NCBI GenBank assembly: GCA_028290085.1
Contig: JAQGKN010000294.1
Span: 1 to 5,145, forward strand
Source: Hyphomicrobiales bacterium
GTDB lineage: Bacteria; Pseudomonadota; Alphaproteobacteria; Rhizobiales; Beijerinckiaceae
Length of the DNA stretch: 5,145 bases
Direction: 5' to 3'
Positions within the stretch are counted from its first letter, which is position 1. The number at the start of each line of letters is the position of its first letter. This document shows positions 1 to 4,990 of the stretch, one piece after another. The notes beneath the pieces are model-generated. The model worked only from the letters and a program-made list of their open reading frames with translations. It was not told the origin of the DNA and did not search any database. The position numbers and the translations under genes are program-made.

Positions 1-40
1 GCGCATTTTGAAGCGCCCTTCCAGATCGTCGGAGATTCCC

Positions 41-1132
41 ATGACCTCCATTCACGTCCGTAGCGGACTGCGGGTTCTATCTTGTGCCGTCGCTGCAATG
101 TCGGCAGTGTCCATGACCATCCCGGCTGCTGCTCAAACGGACTTCCAGGGCAAGACGATCCGCTTCGTGATCGCCAGCACGCCAAGCGGCCCTACCGACA
201 TGGCTGCGCGCGTGTTTGCGCCGCATGTCGCAGCACATATCCCCGGCAAACCAAATATTGTCTTCGAAAACCGTCCGGGCGCGGTTGGCGTGATCGCAGC
301 TAATTACATATCCAACCTCGCCAAGCCTGATGGCCTCACCGTAGGTGTGTTGCTCGGCATGGTGACAAGCGGTCTGATGCGGCTCGACGGCGTCCAGTAC
401 CAGCCCTCGAAACTACGGATGGTCGGCGCGATCTCGGCCACGCAGGTTTTGTTGGCTCGCAAAGACCTTGCTCTCAAGACCCCGTCTGACCTGTTGAAGC
501 CGGGCAAACCGCTCGTCCTCGCAAGCCTTGGGACGGGTTCGACGACGGACGCCGCAAATCGTCTCTTCCTCGACATGATCGGCGCCAAATATCAATATGT
601 GATGGGGTATCCAGGGCAGGCCGAAACCATTCTTGCGCTGTCGCGCAACGAGGCCAATATCGCAAATGCGAGCCACACGACCTACCTGACGAGACGTGAC
701 TCCATCAGGCAAGAAGGACTCTACGATGCCTTCTTGCAACGCGGTGAATTGAAGTCGGACGGGACCTTCAAGCGAAACGCGCAACTGCCAGAATATCCCA
801 CCATGGTCGAGGTGATCGAACAGTTGAAGCCGGAAGCCTTGAAGAGTGCGGATTTTGCGGCCTATCGCAGCGTCGTCGGCTCGATGGCCGTGCATTACAG
901 CTTTGTTCTGCCGCCGGCCACGGCGATTGAAACGGTCGAGACCTTACGCAAAGCCATGTCGGATGCCTTGAACGATCCGGCGACCCATACATCCGTTCAA
1001 GAAATGCTGAAATCCGACTATGATTTCGTGTCCGGGTCGGACGGTGAGGCCATCGTTCAGGATCTCGAAAAGGACTACAACGCCGATCCGCGAATTGGAT
1101 TGCGTCTCAAGGAGATCATGTCCGTCAATTAA
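41..1132 (+). CDS. Bug-family (tripartite tricarboxylate transporter type) periplasmic substrate-binding protein
   Basis: Predicted periplasmic receptor that captures a small organic acid for a TTT-type (TctABC-like) secondary transporter. The 363-residue product opens with a signal peptide: basic start, hydrophobic stretch at about residues 11-28, and an AAA|Q cleavage site after residue 31. Family landmarks follow: FQGKTIRFVIA at 35-45, the ligand loop PSGPTD at 48-53 (usually PGGGTD; Asp53 kept), ENRPGAVG at 76-83, the glycine-rich LGTGS at 153-157, and GYPGQAE at 179-185. It is longer than the usual Bug protein of about 320 residues. The 'HIPGKPNIV' stretch (66-74) recalls a divergent receptor subgroup with similar HIPG sequences. 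ATG at 41 is chosen because GGAG (31-34) lies 6 bases upstream and the signal peptide then starts normally; an in-frame TTG at 8 would add 11 residues. No membrane subunits are visible nearby, as is common for orphan Bug receptors. Ligand unknown; family assignment is firm. Confidence 0.92.
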   Translation: MTSIHVRSGLRVLSCAVAAMSAVSMTIPAAAQTDFQGKTIRFVIASTPSGPTDMAARVFAPHVAAHIPGKPNIVFENRPGAVGVIAANYISNLAKPDGLTVGVLLGMVTSGLMRLDGVQYQPSKLRMVGAISATQVLLARKDLALKTPSDLLKPGKPLVLASLGTGSTTDAANRLFLDMIGAKYQYVMGYPGQAETILALSRNEANIANASHTTYLTRRDSIRQEGLYDAFLQRGELKSDGTFKRNAQLPEYPTMVEVIEQLKPEALKSADFAAYRSVVGSMAVHYSFVLPPATAIETVETLRKAMSDALNDPATHTSVQEMLKSDYDFVSGSDGEAIVQDLEKDYNADPRIGLRLKEIMSVN

Positions 1133-1140
1133 TGCGCTCC

Positions 1141-1175
1141 CGAACGCAAGACATGCGACCGCTCCTGCGCGTTCG
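1141..1175 (+). other. Inverted repeat between receptor and tautomerase genes
   Basis: CGAACGC (1141-1147) and GCGTTCG (1169-1175) form a perfect 7-bp stem around a 21-base loop, in the 86-base gap between the receptor stop and the tautomerase start. There is no T-run after it, so a strong intrinsic terminator is unlikely. It could be an mRNA-processing or stability hairpin that uncouples expression of the two genes. The loop is long and the role is inference only. Confidence 0.3.
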
Positions 1176-1218
1176 CAGTACGGCTTACCCTATCGTTTTC
1201 AACCGACTGGAAAACTCC

Positions 1219-1449
1219 ATGCCCCACGTCATCGTCAAATTATATGCCGGCAAGACGGAGGCCCAGAAATCCGAGCTGGCATCCAAGATCGCCGAAGCGG
1301 TCATGTCGACCTTGGGAAGCAGCGAGGCTTCCATTTCTGTCGGCATTGAAGAGTTCGATCCCAAGGACTGGAAAGAAAAAGTCTTCGAGCCGGACGTCAC
1401 CGGCAAGAGCACCACGCTTTACAAGAAGCCAGGGTATGTTCCTACGTGA
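1219..1449 (+). CDS. 4-oxalocrotonate tautomerase family protein, PptA-like
   Basis: Small keto-enol tautomerase of 76 residues, the size of the PptA (YdcE) branch of the 4-oxalocrotonate tautomerase superfamily. The product begins Met-Pro-His-Val-Ile-Val-Lys. In this family Met is removed and Pro1 is the catalytic base. The middle stretch SSEASISVGIEEF (33-45), a Trp at 50 and the C-terminal KKPGY (69-73) match the arrangement I recall for E. coli PptA. Such enzymes act in the cytoplasm as small oligomers on enol or 2-keto acids. The start is set at 1219 because it exposes the proline and has GGA (1209-1211) 7 bases upstream. The frame is open further up, to an ATG at 1132 that overlaps the receptor's stop codon, but that start would bury the proline behind 29 residues. 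The gene follows the receptor on the same strand and is probably co-transcribed. The physiological substrate cannot be read from the sequence. Confidence 0.88.
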   Translation: MPHVIVKLYAGKTEAQKSELASKIAEAVMSTLGSSEASISVGIEEFDPKDWKEKVFEPDVTGKSTTLYKKPGYVPT

Positions 1450-1498
1450 GGTTAAGGCCGTGATCTGCTCCGGATCGGGGAGCGTGGGACGTCCATGA

Positions 1499-1536
1499 CC
1501 TCGCCCCCGTAGCCTAAGCGGGGGCCTGCGAGGCCC
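1499..1536 (+). terminator. GC-rich hairpin with a competing alternative hairpin after the tautomerase gene
   Basis: CCTCGC (1499-1504) pairs with GCGAGG (1528-1533), and CCCCG (1505-1509) with CGGGG (1519-1523). This gives 11 bp with a 4-base bulge and a 9-base loop, about 50 bases after the tautomerase stop. GGGCCT (1522-1527) can instead pair with AGGCCC (1531-1536) across a 3-base loop, which excludes the first fold. There is no T-run. It may be a factor-assisted terminator, an attenuator-like switch, or a copy of a palindromic repeat; the pairing is visible, the function is inferred. Confidence 0.4.
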
Positions 1537-1544
1537 TGGCTGCC

Positions 1545-1561
1545 GGCCGTGGATCGCGGCC
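1545..1561 (+). repeat. Short GC hairpin in the tautomerase-FAH gap
   Basis: GGCCG (1545-1549) pairs with CGGCC (1557-1561) around a 7-base loop. Overlapping it, two copies of GCCGGC (1542-1547 and 1565-1570), each its own reverse complement, could pair as a wider alternative. This is the second dyad in the structured gap of 1450-1673. No function is evident. Confidence 0.25.
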
Positions 1562-1595
1562 TGCGCCGGCCCCGCAGGGAGGGGTGCCGCAACTT

Positions 1596-1618
1596 TACGG
1601 CTTCAACGTTTAGCCGTA
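1596..1618 (+). promoter_or_regulatory. Perfect 7-bp inverted repeat upstream of the FAH gene (candidate operator)
   Basis: TACGGCT (1596-1602) and AGCCGTA (1612-1618) form a perfect dyad separated by 9 bases, which themselves contain the palindrome AACGTT. It ends 55 bases before the FAH-family start codon. Size, spacing and position fit either a dimeric-repressor operator or a 5'-leader hairpin. I could not identify convincing -35/-10 elements beside it, so the role is uncertain. Confidence 0.3.
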
Positions 1619-1673
1619 TGGGTAGCCTGAACTTTTGGGCCCTGGCTTCATCCAGTCGAAGGACGATCACACC

Positions 1674-2519
1674 ATGGAATTTGCAAGCTTCAAGACGCCG
1701 AACGGCAAGTCGACCTACGGCATGGTTACGGGAGATCGCGTCGTTGATCTCGGCGCCGATCGCCCCAACCTTCCCTCGCTCAAGGCTTTCATCGGGTCCG
1801 ACGAGTTTGTGTCCGGCAAGGTCGCGCCGAAGGGTACGGAATATGCGCTTTCGGAGGTTACCTTGCTGCCCGTCATCCCGGACGCTGGCAAGATCATCTG
1901 CGTTGGCTTGAACTACAGCGAGCACATCAAGGAGACCGGACGGTCCGATTCGGAATTTCCGGTTTTGTTCCTGCGCACCAACACGTCACAGGCGGCCCAC
2001 GAAGCGCCGCTGCTCAAGCCGACATTGTCCGAGCGCTTCGACTATGAAGGCGAACTCGCTCTGGTGATCGGCAAGCCCGGCCGGCATATTTCGAAGTCCG
2101 AAGCCATGTCTCATGTGGCTGGATATGCCTGCTACAATGATGGTTCGGTCCGCGATTATCAGCGGCACACGCATCAGTACACAGGCGGCAAGAACTTCGA
2201 CCAGACCGGTTCTTTCGGCCCGACCCTGGTCATGCCCGATGTGATCAAGGATCGCGCCACCACGATGCTGATCACGCGCGTCAACGGTCAGGAAGTTCAG
2301 AAGGCGAGCCTCGCCCAGATGATCTTCACGATCGAAGACGTCATCGCTTATGCGTCGAGCTTCACGACATTGGAAACAGGCGACGTGATTGTCACGGGAA
2401 CGCCCGGTGGCGTCGGCGATCGTCGCACCCCGCCGCTCTACCTCCATGACGGTGACGTCGTGGAAGTCGAGATCACCGGTGTGGGCGTGCTCAAGAACAC
2501 GGTCGTCCAGGAAAAGTGA
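1674..2519 (+). CDS. Fumarylacetoacetate hydrolase (FAH) family protein
   Basis: Cytoplasmic metal-dependent enzyme of 281 residues. The family includes fumarylpyruvate and acylpyruvate hydrolases, 2-hydroxyhepta-2,4-diene-1,7-dioate isomerase/decarboxylases and 2,4-diketo-3-deoxy-sugar-acid hydrolases. A small N-terminal domain (about 1-65) precedes the FAH fold. The conserved entry KIICVGLNYSEH spans 73-84, with His84. The acidic metal ligands fit Glu125 and Glu127 in DYEGELALVIG and Asp156 in YNDGSVRD. Lys173 lies in GGKNFDQTGSFGP, and the signature GTPGGVG is at 242-248, then DGDVVEVEI near the end. Length and motif order are complete. ATG at 1674 is preferred, with AAGGA (1659-1663) 10 bases upstream and a typical MEFASFK start; an in-frame TTG at 1635 lacks a comparable site. 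It lies downstream of the receptor and tautomerase on the same strand, so hydrolysis of an enol-keto acid is plausible. FAH members are hard to tell apart by sequence, so no substrate is assigned. Confidence 0.93.
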   Translation: MEFASFKTPNGKSTYGMVTGDRVVDLGADRPNLPSLKAFIGSDEFVSGKVAPKGTEYALSEVTLLPVIPDAGKIICVGLNYSEHIKETGRSDSEFPVLFLRTNTSQAAHEAPLLKPTLSERFDYEGELALVIGKPGRHISKSEAMSHVAGYACYNDGSVRDYQRHTHQYTGGKNFDQTGSFGPTLVMPDVIKDRATTMLITRVNGQEVQKASLAQMIFTIEDVIAYASSFTTLETGDVIVTGTPGGVGDRRTPPLYLHDGDVVEVEITGVGVLKNTVVQEK

Positions 2520-2524
2520 CCCCG

Positions 2525-2560
2525 TCATTGCCGCGCGATCGAAGACTCGCGCGGTAATGG
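2525..2560 (+). terminator. Strong stem-loop just after the FAH gene
   Basis: CATTGCCGCGCGA (2526-2538) pairs with TCGCGCGGTAATG (2547-2559). This is a 13-bp stem with one G-U wobble and an 8-base loop, starting 6 bases after the TGA stop (7 if the outer T-G wobble at 2525/2560 is ignored). No T-run follows, so it is either a terminator of the non-canonical kind or a 3'-end stabiliser of the catabolic mRNA. The location makes a transcript-end role the best reading. Confidence 0.6.
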
Positions 2561-2572
2561 ACTGACCAATAA

Positions 2573-2597
2573 TTGGGACGTGCCGAGCACGCCCCAA
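2573..2597. terminator. Second stem-loop, possibly a bidirectional terminator
   Basis: TTGGG (2573-2577) pairs with CCCAA (2593-2597) and CGTGC (2579-2583) with GCACG (2587-2591). This is 10 bp with one A-C mismatch and a 3-base loop. Read on the minus strand, the hairpin is followed by TTATT, so it looks more like an intrinsic terminator in that direction. It sits 15 bases after the stop of the minus-strand reading frame at 2613-2828. Confidence 0.42.
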
Positions 2598-2604
2598 CGT
2601 TCCA

Positions 2605-2654
2605 CTCGTCGTCTAGCCGGCGTCGTGTATCGACGCAGCGCTTAGATCGACGAG
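2605..2654 (+). repeat. Long imperfect stem-loop of about 50 bases
   Basis: Paired arms are CTCGTCG (2605-2611) with CGACGAG (2648-2654), TCTA (2612-2615) with TAGA (2643-2646), GC (2616-2617) with GC (2640-2641), and GCGTCG (2620-2625) with CGACGC (2631-2636). Small bulges interrupt them and the apical loop is TGTAT. That is about 19 pairs, far more than expected by chance. It could be part of a structured RNA, a repeat-family copy, or a long terminator. I recognise no known RNA family. Confidence 0.35.
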
Positions 2655-2828
2655 CCCTCGTGAAACCGTCGCATCGACCGCGATCATCGAGATTGCTTTG
2701 CTTCTGAACTTCATTGAAGGCAGTGTGTCGTTGATGTCCCGCATGGCGATGACCTCGACGTCGGAGGCAGTGACCTGGCGCTCACTCCGATGCAGGCAAC
2801 CCCAGAACGCGCCTTCCAGCCCTGCCAT
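2613..2828 (-). CDS. Possible small hypothetical protein or gene remnant (71 residues)
   Basis: This is the only reading frame of note in the 362-base gap between the FAH and DUF3592 genes. Part of it has codon choice typical of the locus: residues about 19-34 are dominated by GTC, GAC, ATC and GCC codons. Flanking parts use rarer codons (ACA, TCA, AGA, AAA, GCA, CTA). The segment VTASDVEVIAMRDIND looks protein-like, but I do not recognise a family. GGGA lies 6 bases before the ATG. The stem-loop at 2573-2597, followed by TTATT on this strand, sits just past its stop. Against it, the last third overlaps the stem-loop at 2605-2654. It may be a decayed fragment or chance; weakly supported. Confidence 0.22.
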   Translation of the reverse strand: MAGLEGAFWGCLHRSERQVTASDVEVIAMRDINDTLPSMKFRSKAISMIAVDATVSRGLVDLSAASIHDAG

Positions 2829-2870
2829 ACCTCATCCCGATCCTGCTAAGCTACGCGCTGCTTTGGCGGG

Positions 2871-2874
2871 GGAG
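2871..2874 (+). promoter_or_regulatory. Ribosome binding site that fixes a TTG start
   Basis: GGAG, within a G-rich run from 2868, lies 7 bases before TTG at 2882. The same frame is open back to a TGA at 2771 and encodes a hydrophobic stretch just upstream (PYLIPILLSYALLW), but it contains no ATG, GTG or TTG there. The GGAG-TTG pair is therefore the best initiation site. Confidence 0.6.
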
Positions 2875-2881
2875 ACTGGCC

Positions 2882-3889
2882 TTGGACATTCACTGGAAAA
2901 TCCTGCTCGGCTTGTTGGCCTTCCCCGCGCTCATCGCGGGCATCCTTTCGTGGTTGCACATCCAGAACTTCCGGACGCGGAATTGGCTCGAAGCCAGCGG
3001 GCGTATCCGGTCGTCAAAGGCGGTGGCAAAGACGGTGCGCAAGCTCGATCGTGACACCGGCGACGACAATCGCTCCAGCACCACGACCGAGCGCTTCGAG
3101 ACTAAAAACTTCGCCGAGATCGCCTACGAATTCAAAGTCGCAAACAGGACGTTTGCAGGATCGCGCATCGATCTGGGCCCGGGCTCCGGGGCCACCGAGG
3201 TCGCTAAAGTTCTGAAGCGCTATCCGCAGGGCAAGATCGTGCGTGTCCTCTACGATCCCGAAGATCCGACGTCCTGCATCCTCGAACGCCACGACTCCAG
3301 AAAGCTGCGTAAGGGCTGGTTCGCCGTCATCGTGCTGAGCGCTGTCATGGTGGCTGGAGTTTTCGGCATCGAGCGCTTCGGCGAAAGCTTGGGGGGATCC
3401 ATGCCGCATCCCGAGCGCATGCCCATCGTCATTTTCCTCTCCGTCTTTGGCGGCGCGCTCGCGCTGTTCTCGCAGATGATGGGGAAAGAGGAGCGCGCCA
3501 TGCAGGGGTGGACCCGTACCATGGGACGCATTGTTTGTTCCAAGGTCGAAACCCAGCAACAGCAGCGTGACCGGGCCAACTTGGTCTCGTTCCAGACGCT
3601 CTACTTTCCACGCGTCGTCTATGCCTATGAGTCCGGCGGGCAGACCTGGCAGGGCGACACCATCGGCTGGACTGTCAGCAACAGCACACCTGACGCAGCG
3701 CAGAAGATCGTGGCGCGCTTCCCCATGGAATCGAAGGTCGAGGTCTTCTTCGATCCAGACGACGAGTCGGTCTCGACGCTGGATCGCGGGGGATCGAAAA
3801 TTCGCTGGGTGCTGCTCGCTGGCGCTCTTCTCTTTGGCTGCGGGGCACTCGCGACGGCAGGGCTCATGCCTTTTCGCCTGAATTTTTGA
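2882..3889 (+). CDS. Membrane protein with two DUF3592-like domains
   Basis: The 335-residue protein has four likely membrane segments, at about 5-25, 146-163, 180-200 and 308-330, arranged as two TM-domain-TM halves. Each half carries a soluble domain with the DUF3592 pattern. In the first (about 34-135) this is WLEASGRI, IAYEFKVANRTFAG, YPQGKIVRVLYDPEDP and a closing CILE. In the second (about 210-302) it is GWTRTMGRI, VVYAYESGGQTWQG, FPMESKVEVFFDPDDE and STLDRG. This looks like an internal duplication of a unit often found once per protein. The first domain has a charged, Ser/Thr-rich insert at 53-75. The family has no established function. Initiation is at TTG. The gene follows a structured gap and converges on the LysR gene, so it is probably its own transcription unit. 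Membrane placement is confident; role unknown. Confidence 0.85.
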   Translation: MDIHWKILLGLLAFPALIAGILSWLHIQNFRTRNWLEASGRIRSSKAVAKTVRKLDRDTGDDNRSSTTTERFETKNFAEIAYEFKVANRTFAGSRIDLGPGSGATEVAKVLKRYPQGKIVRVLYDPEDPTSCILERHDSRKLRKGWFAVIVLSAVMVAGVFGIERFGESLGGSMPHPERMPIVIFLSVFGGALALFSQMMGKEERAMQGWTRTMGRIVCSKVETQQQQRDRANLVSFQTLYFPRVVYAYESGGQTWQGDTIGWTVSNSTPDAAQKIVARFPMESKVEVFFDPDDESVSTLDRGGSKIRWVLLAGALLFGCGALATAGLMPFRLNF

Positions 3890-3899
3890 GCGACTAAGT

Positions 3900-4856
3900 T
3901 CAAGCCGTCCCTGGTACCGTCGCATCCGATTTCAAACGCCGTTTGAGCGCGCCCGACGCAAGCTGCGTTCTAATTGCGATTTGCACGCGTTCCGAGATCT
4001 TCGCGCGAAGCACCTCGGGAAGATCGTGGGATAGCACCAGTGTCATGTCGCGGCGGATGGGTGGTTCGATATCTGCTGCGTTCAATCGACCGCTGCTGAT
4101 GTCCGCAAAGAACGAGCCATAAGGGACAATCGTGCACACCTGCTGGCGGATCAGCAATTCTCTCTTCAGTGCGATATGGGCGATTTCAGTTCGCACATCG
4201 AGCACCGCGCGGTGCTCCAAAGCAGCACGTTCGATTGCGTCCCGCCCACCATCCTGACGCGTGCCCAGCGCGAGAGGGAACATCGGCAGATCGCTGACTC
4301 GGACGCTCGCGCGCGTGACCTGATCGGGTCGCCCGACGAGAACCAGATCTTCCTGGAACAAGACTGTAACATCGAATGTCGGCGTGACGGCTGCGTCGTA
4401 ACAGATGGCGGCCTGGATCTCACCTTCCCGCAGGGCCTGGAGCAAATCCGTGCTCAGGCCTTCGAGAAGTGAAATCTTGACCTCCCGACGACCATACGTG
4501 GCGGGCTGGAGCAGGTCATCCACCAGCGCGCGCCCGATCGTCGGCGTGACCCCGATCACGAGTTCGAGCGGCACCGTCGCACGGAAGGGCGCAACGCTGT
4601 GCTCGGCCCGTCTCAGCGCTTCCAGGATGGATGACGCATGGACCAGGAACACGTCGCCGGCTTCGGTGGCTTCAATGCCGCGCGGTGTCCGCGTTAGGAG
4701 CTCTACACCCAAGCGAGCCTCGAGATCGCGTATCTGCTGGCCCAAGGCTGGTTGCGACACATTGAGAACCCGCGCCGCGCCACTGAAGCTGCCAGCTTTC
4801 ATGATCGCGCTGAAGTATCGGAGCTGCTTCGTGGATATACGCGGTTCGGCCAACAT
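3900..4856 (-). CDS. LysR-type transcriptional regulator
   Basis: The 318-residue DNA-binding regulator has the usual LysR layout. An N-terminal winged helix-turn-helix starts at QLRYFSAIMKAGSF (11-24); the helix-turn-helix AARVLNVSQPALGQQI is at 27-42, and LEARLGVELLTRTPRGIEAT at 45-64 forms the wing. A linker helix (about 65-90) leads to a periplasmic-binding-protein-like effector domain (about 95-300) beginning LELVIGVTPTIGRALV. The length is normal for the family. ATG at 4856 is preferred, although GGAG (4863-4860 on this strand) is only 3 bases away; TTG at 4853 would give 6-base spacing and TTG at 4859 is also in frame. It is divergent from the gene starting at 4991, the classic arrangement for a LysR regulator and its target, and convergent with the DUF3592 gene. 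The effector is unknown; a small organic acid would fit the neighbourhood. Confidence 0.95.
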   Translation of the reverse strand: MLAEPRISTKQLRYFSAIMKAGSFSGAARVLNVSQPALGQQIRDLEARLGVELLTRTPRGIEATEAGDVFLVHASSILEALRRAEHSVAPFRATVPLELVIGVTPTIGRALVDDLLQPATYGRREVKISLLEGLSTDLLQALREGEIQAAICYDAAVTPTFDVTVLFQEDLVLVGRPDQVTRASVRVSDLPMFPLALGTRQDGGRDAIERAALEHRAVLDVRTEIAHIALKRELLIRQQVCTIVPYGSFFADISSGRLNAADIEPPIRRDMTLVLSHDLPEVLRAKISERVQIAIRTQLASGALKRRLKSDATVPGTA

Positions 4857-4990
4857 CAACTCCGGGCTGCGAGCGAGCCTAGAAGATTTTCCTATAGGGG
4901 GGAAGCAAACAATATTGGCGGTGCTTAGCGAATTTACCTATTTCAGACGCTTCAAAAGCGGGAAAAACCGCAAGGATACGGGAGAGCGCC
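4857..4990. promoter_or_regulatory. Divergent intergenic regulatory region between lysR-type gene and right-edge gene
   Basis: This 134-base region must hold the start signals of both divergent genes and is clearly more AT-rich than its surroundings. Dyads visible: CCTATAGG (4891-4898) inside a wider TTCC-N8-GGAA (4889-4904); CAATATTG (4910-4917); and CGCTT-CAA-AAGCG (4948-4960). A possible rightward promoter is TTGGCG (4915-4920) with TATTTC (4939-4944), 18 bases apart. I found no textbook LysR T-N11-A dyad, so the operator is not pinned down. Confidence 0.5.

Noticed and set aside
8..40. Upstream TTG start for the receptor, adding 11 residues
   Set aside because: The added MKRPSRSSEIP segment precedes an already complete signal peptide, and GGAG at 31-34 is well spaced for ATG at 41.
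413..895. Minus-strand frame of 160 codons opposite the receptor
   Set aside because: It lies wholly inside a gene with clear family motifs, and its translation shows no recognisable domain; a by-product of GC-rich codon use.
1635..1673. TTG start for the FAH-family gene, adding 13 residues
   Set aside because: No good ribosome site precedes it; ATG at 1674 has AAGGA upstream and gives a typical family N-terminus.
1986..2597. Minus-strand frame of 203 codons opposite the FAH gene
   Set aside because: Antisense to conserved FAH motifs, with a His/Arg/Asp-rich translation typical of a shadow frame.
2709..2719. CTTCA-T-TGAAG palindrome and nearby CGACGTCG (2756-2763) as operators
   Set aside because: Short palindromes of this size occur often by chance, and no promoter or well-supported gene start lies beside them.
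2698..3054. Plus-strand frame of 118 codons overlapping the start of the DUF3592 gene
   Set aside because: It overlaps the start of a gene with a better ribosome site and domain support, and its proline/arginine-rich translation has no family features.
3014..3925. Minus-strand frame of 303 codons opposite the DUF3592 gene
   Set aside because: Long but antisense to a protein with clear membrane segments and repeated domains; it also overlaps the end of the LysR gene, and its composition is shadow-like.
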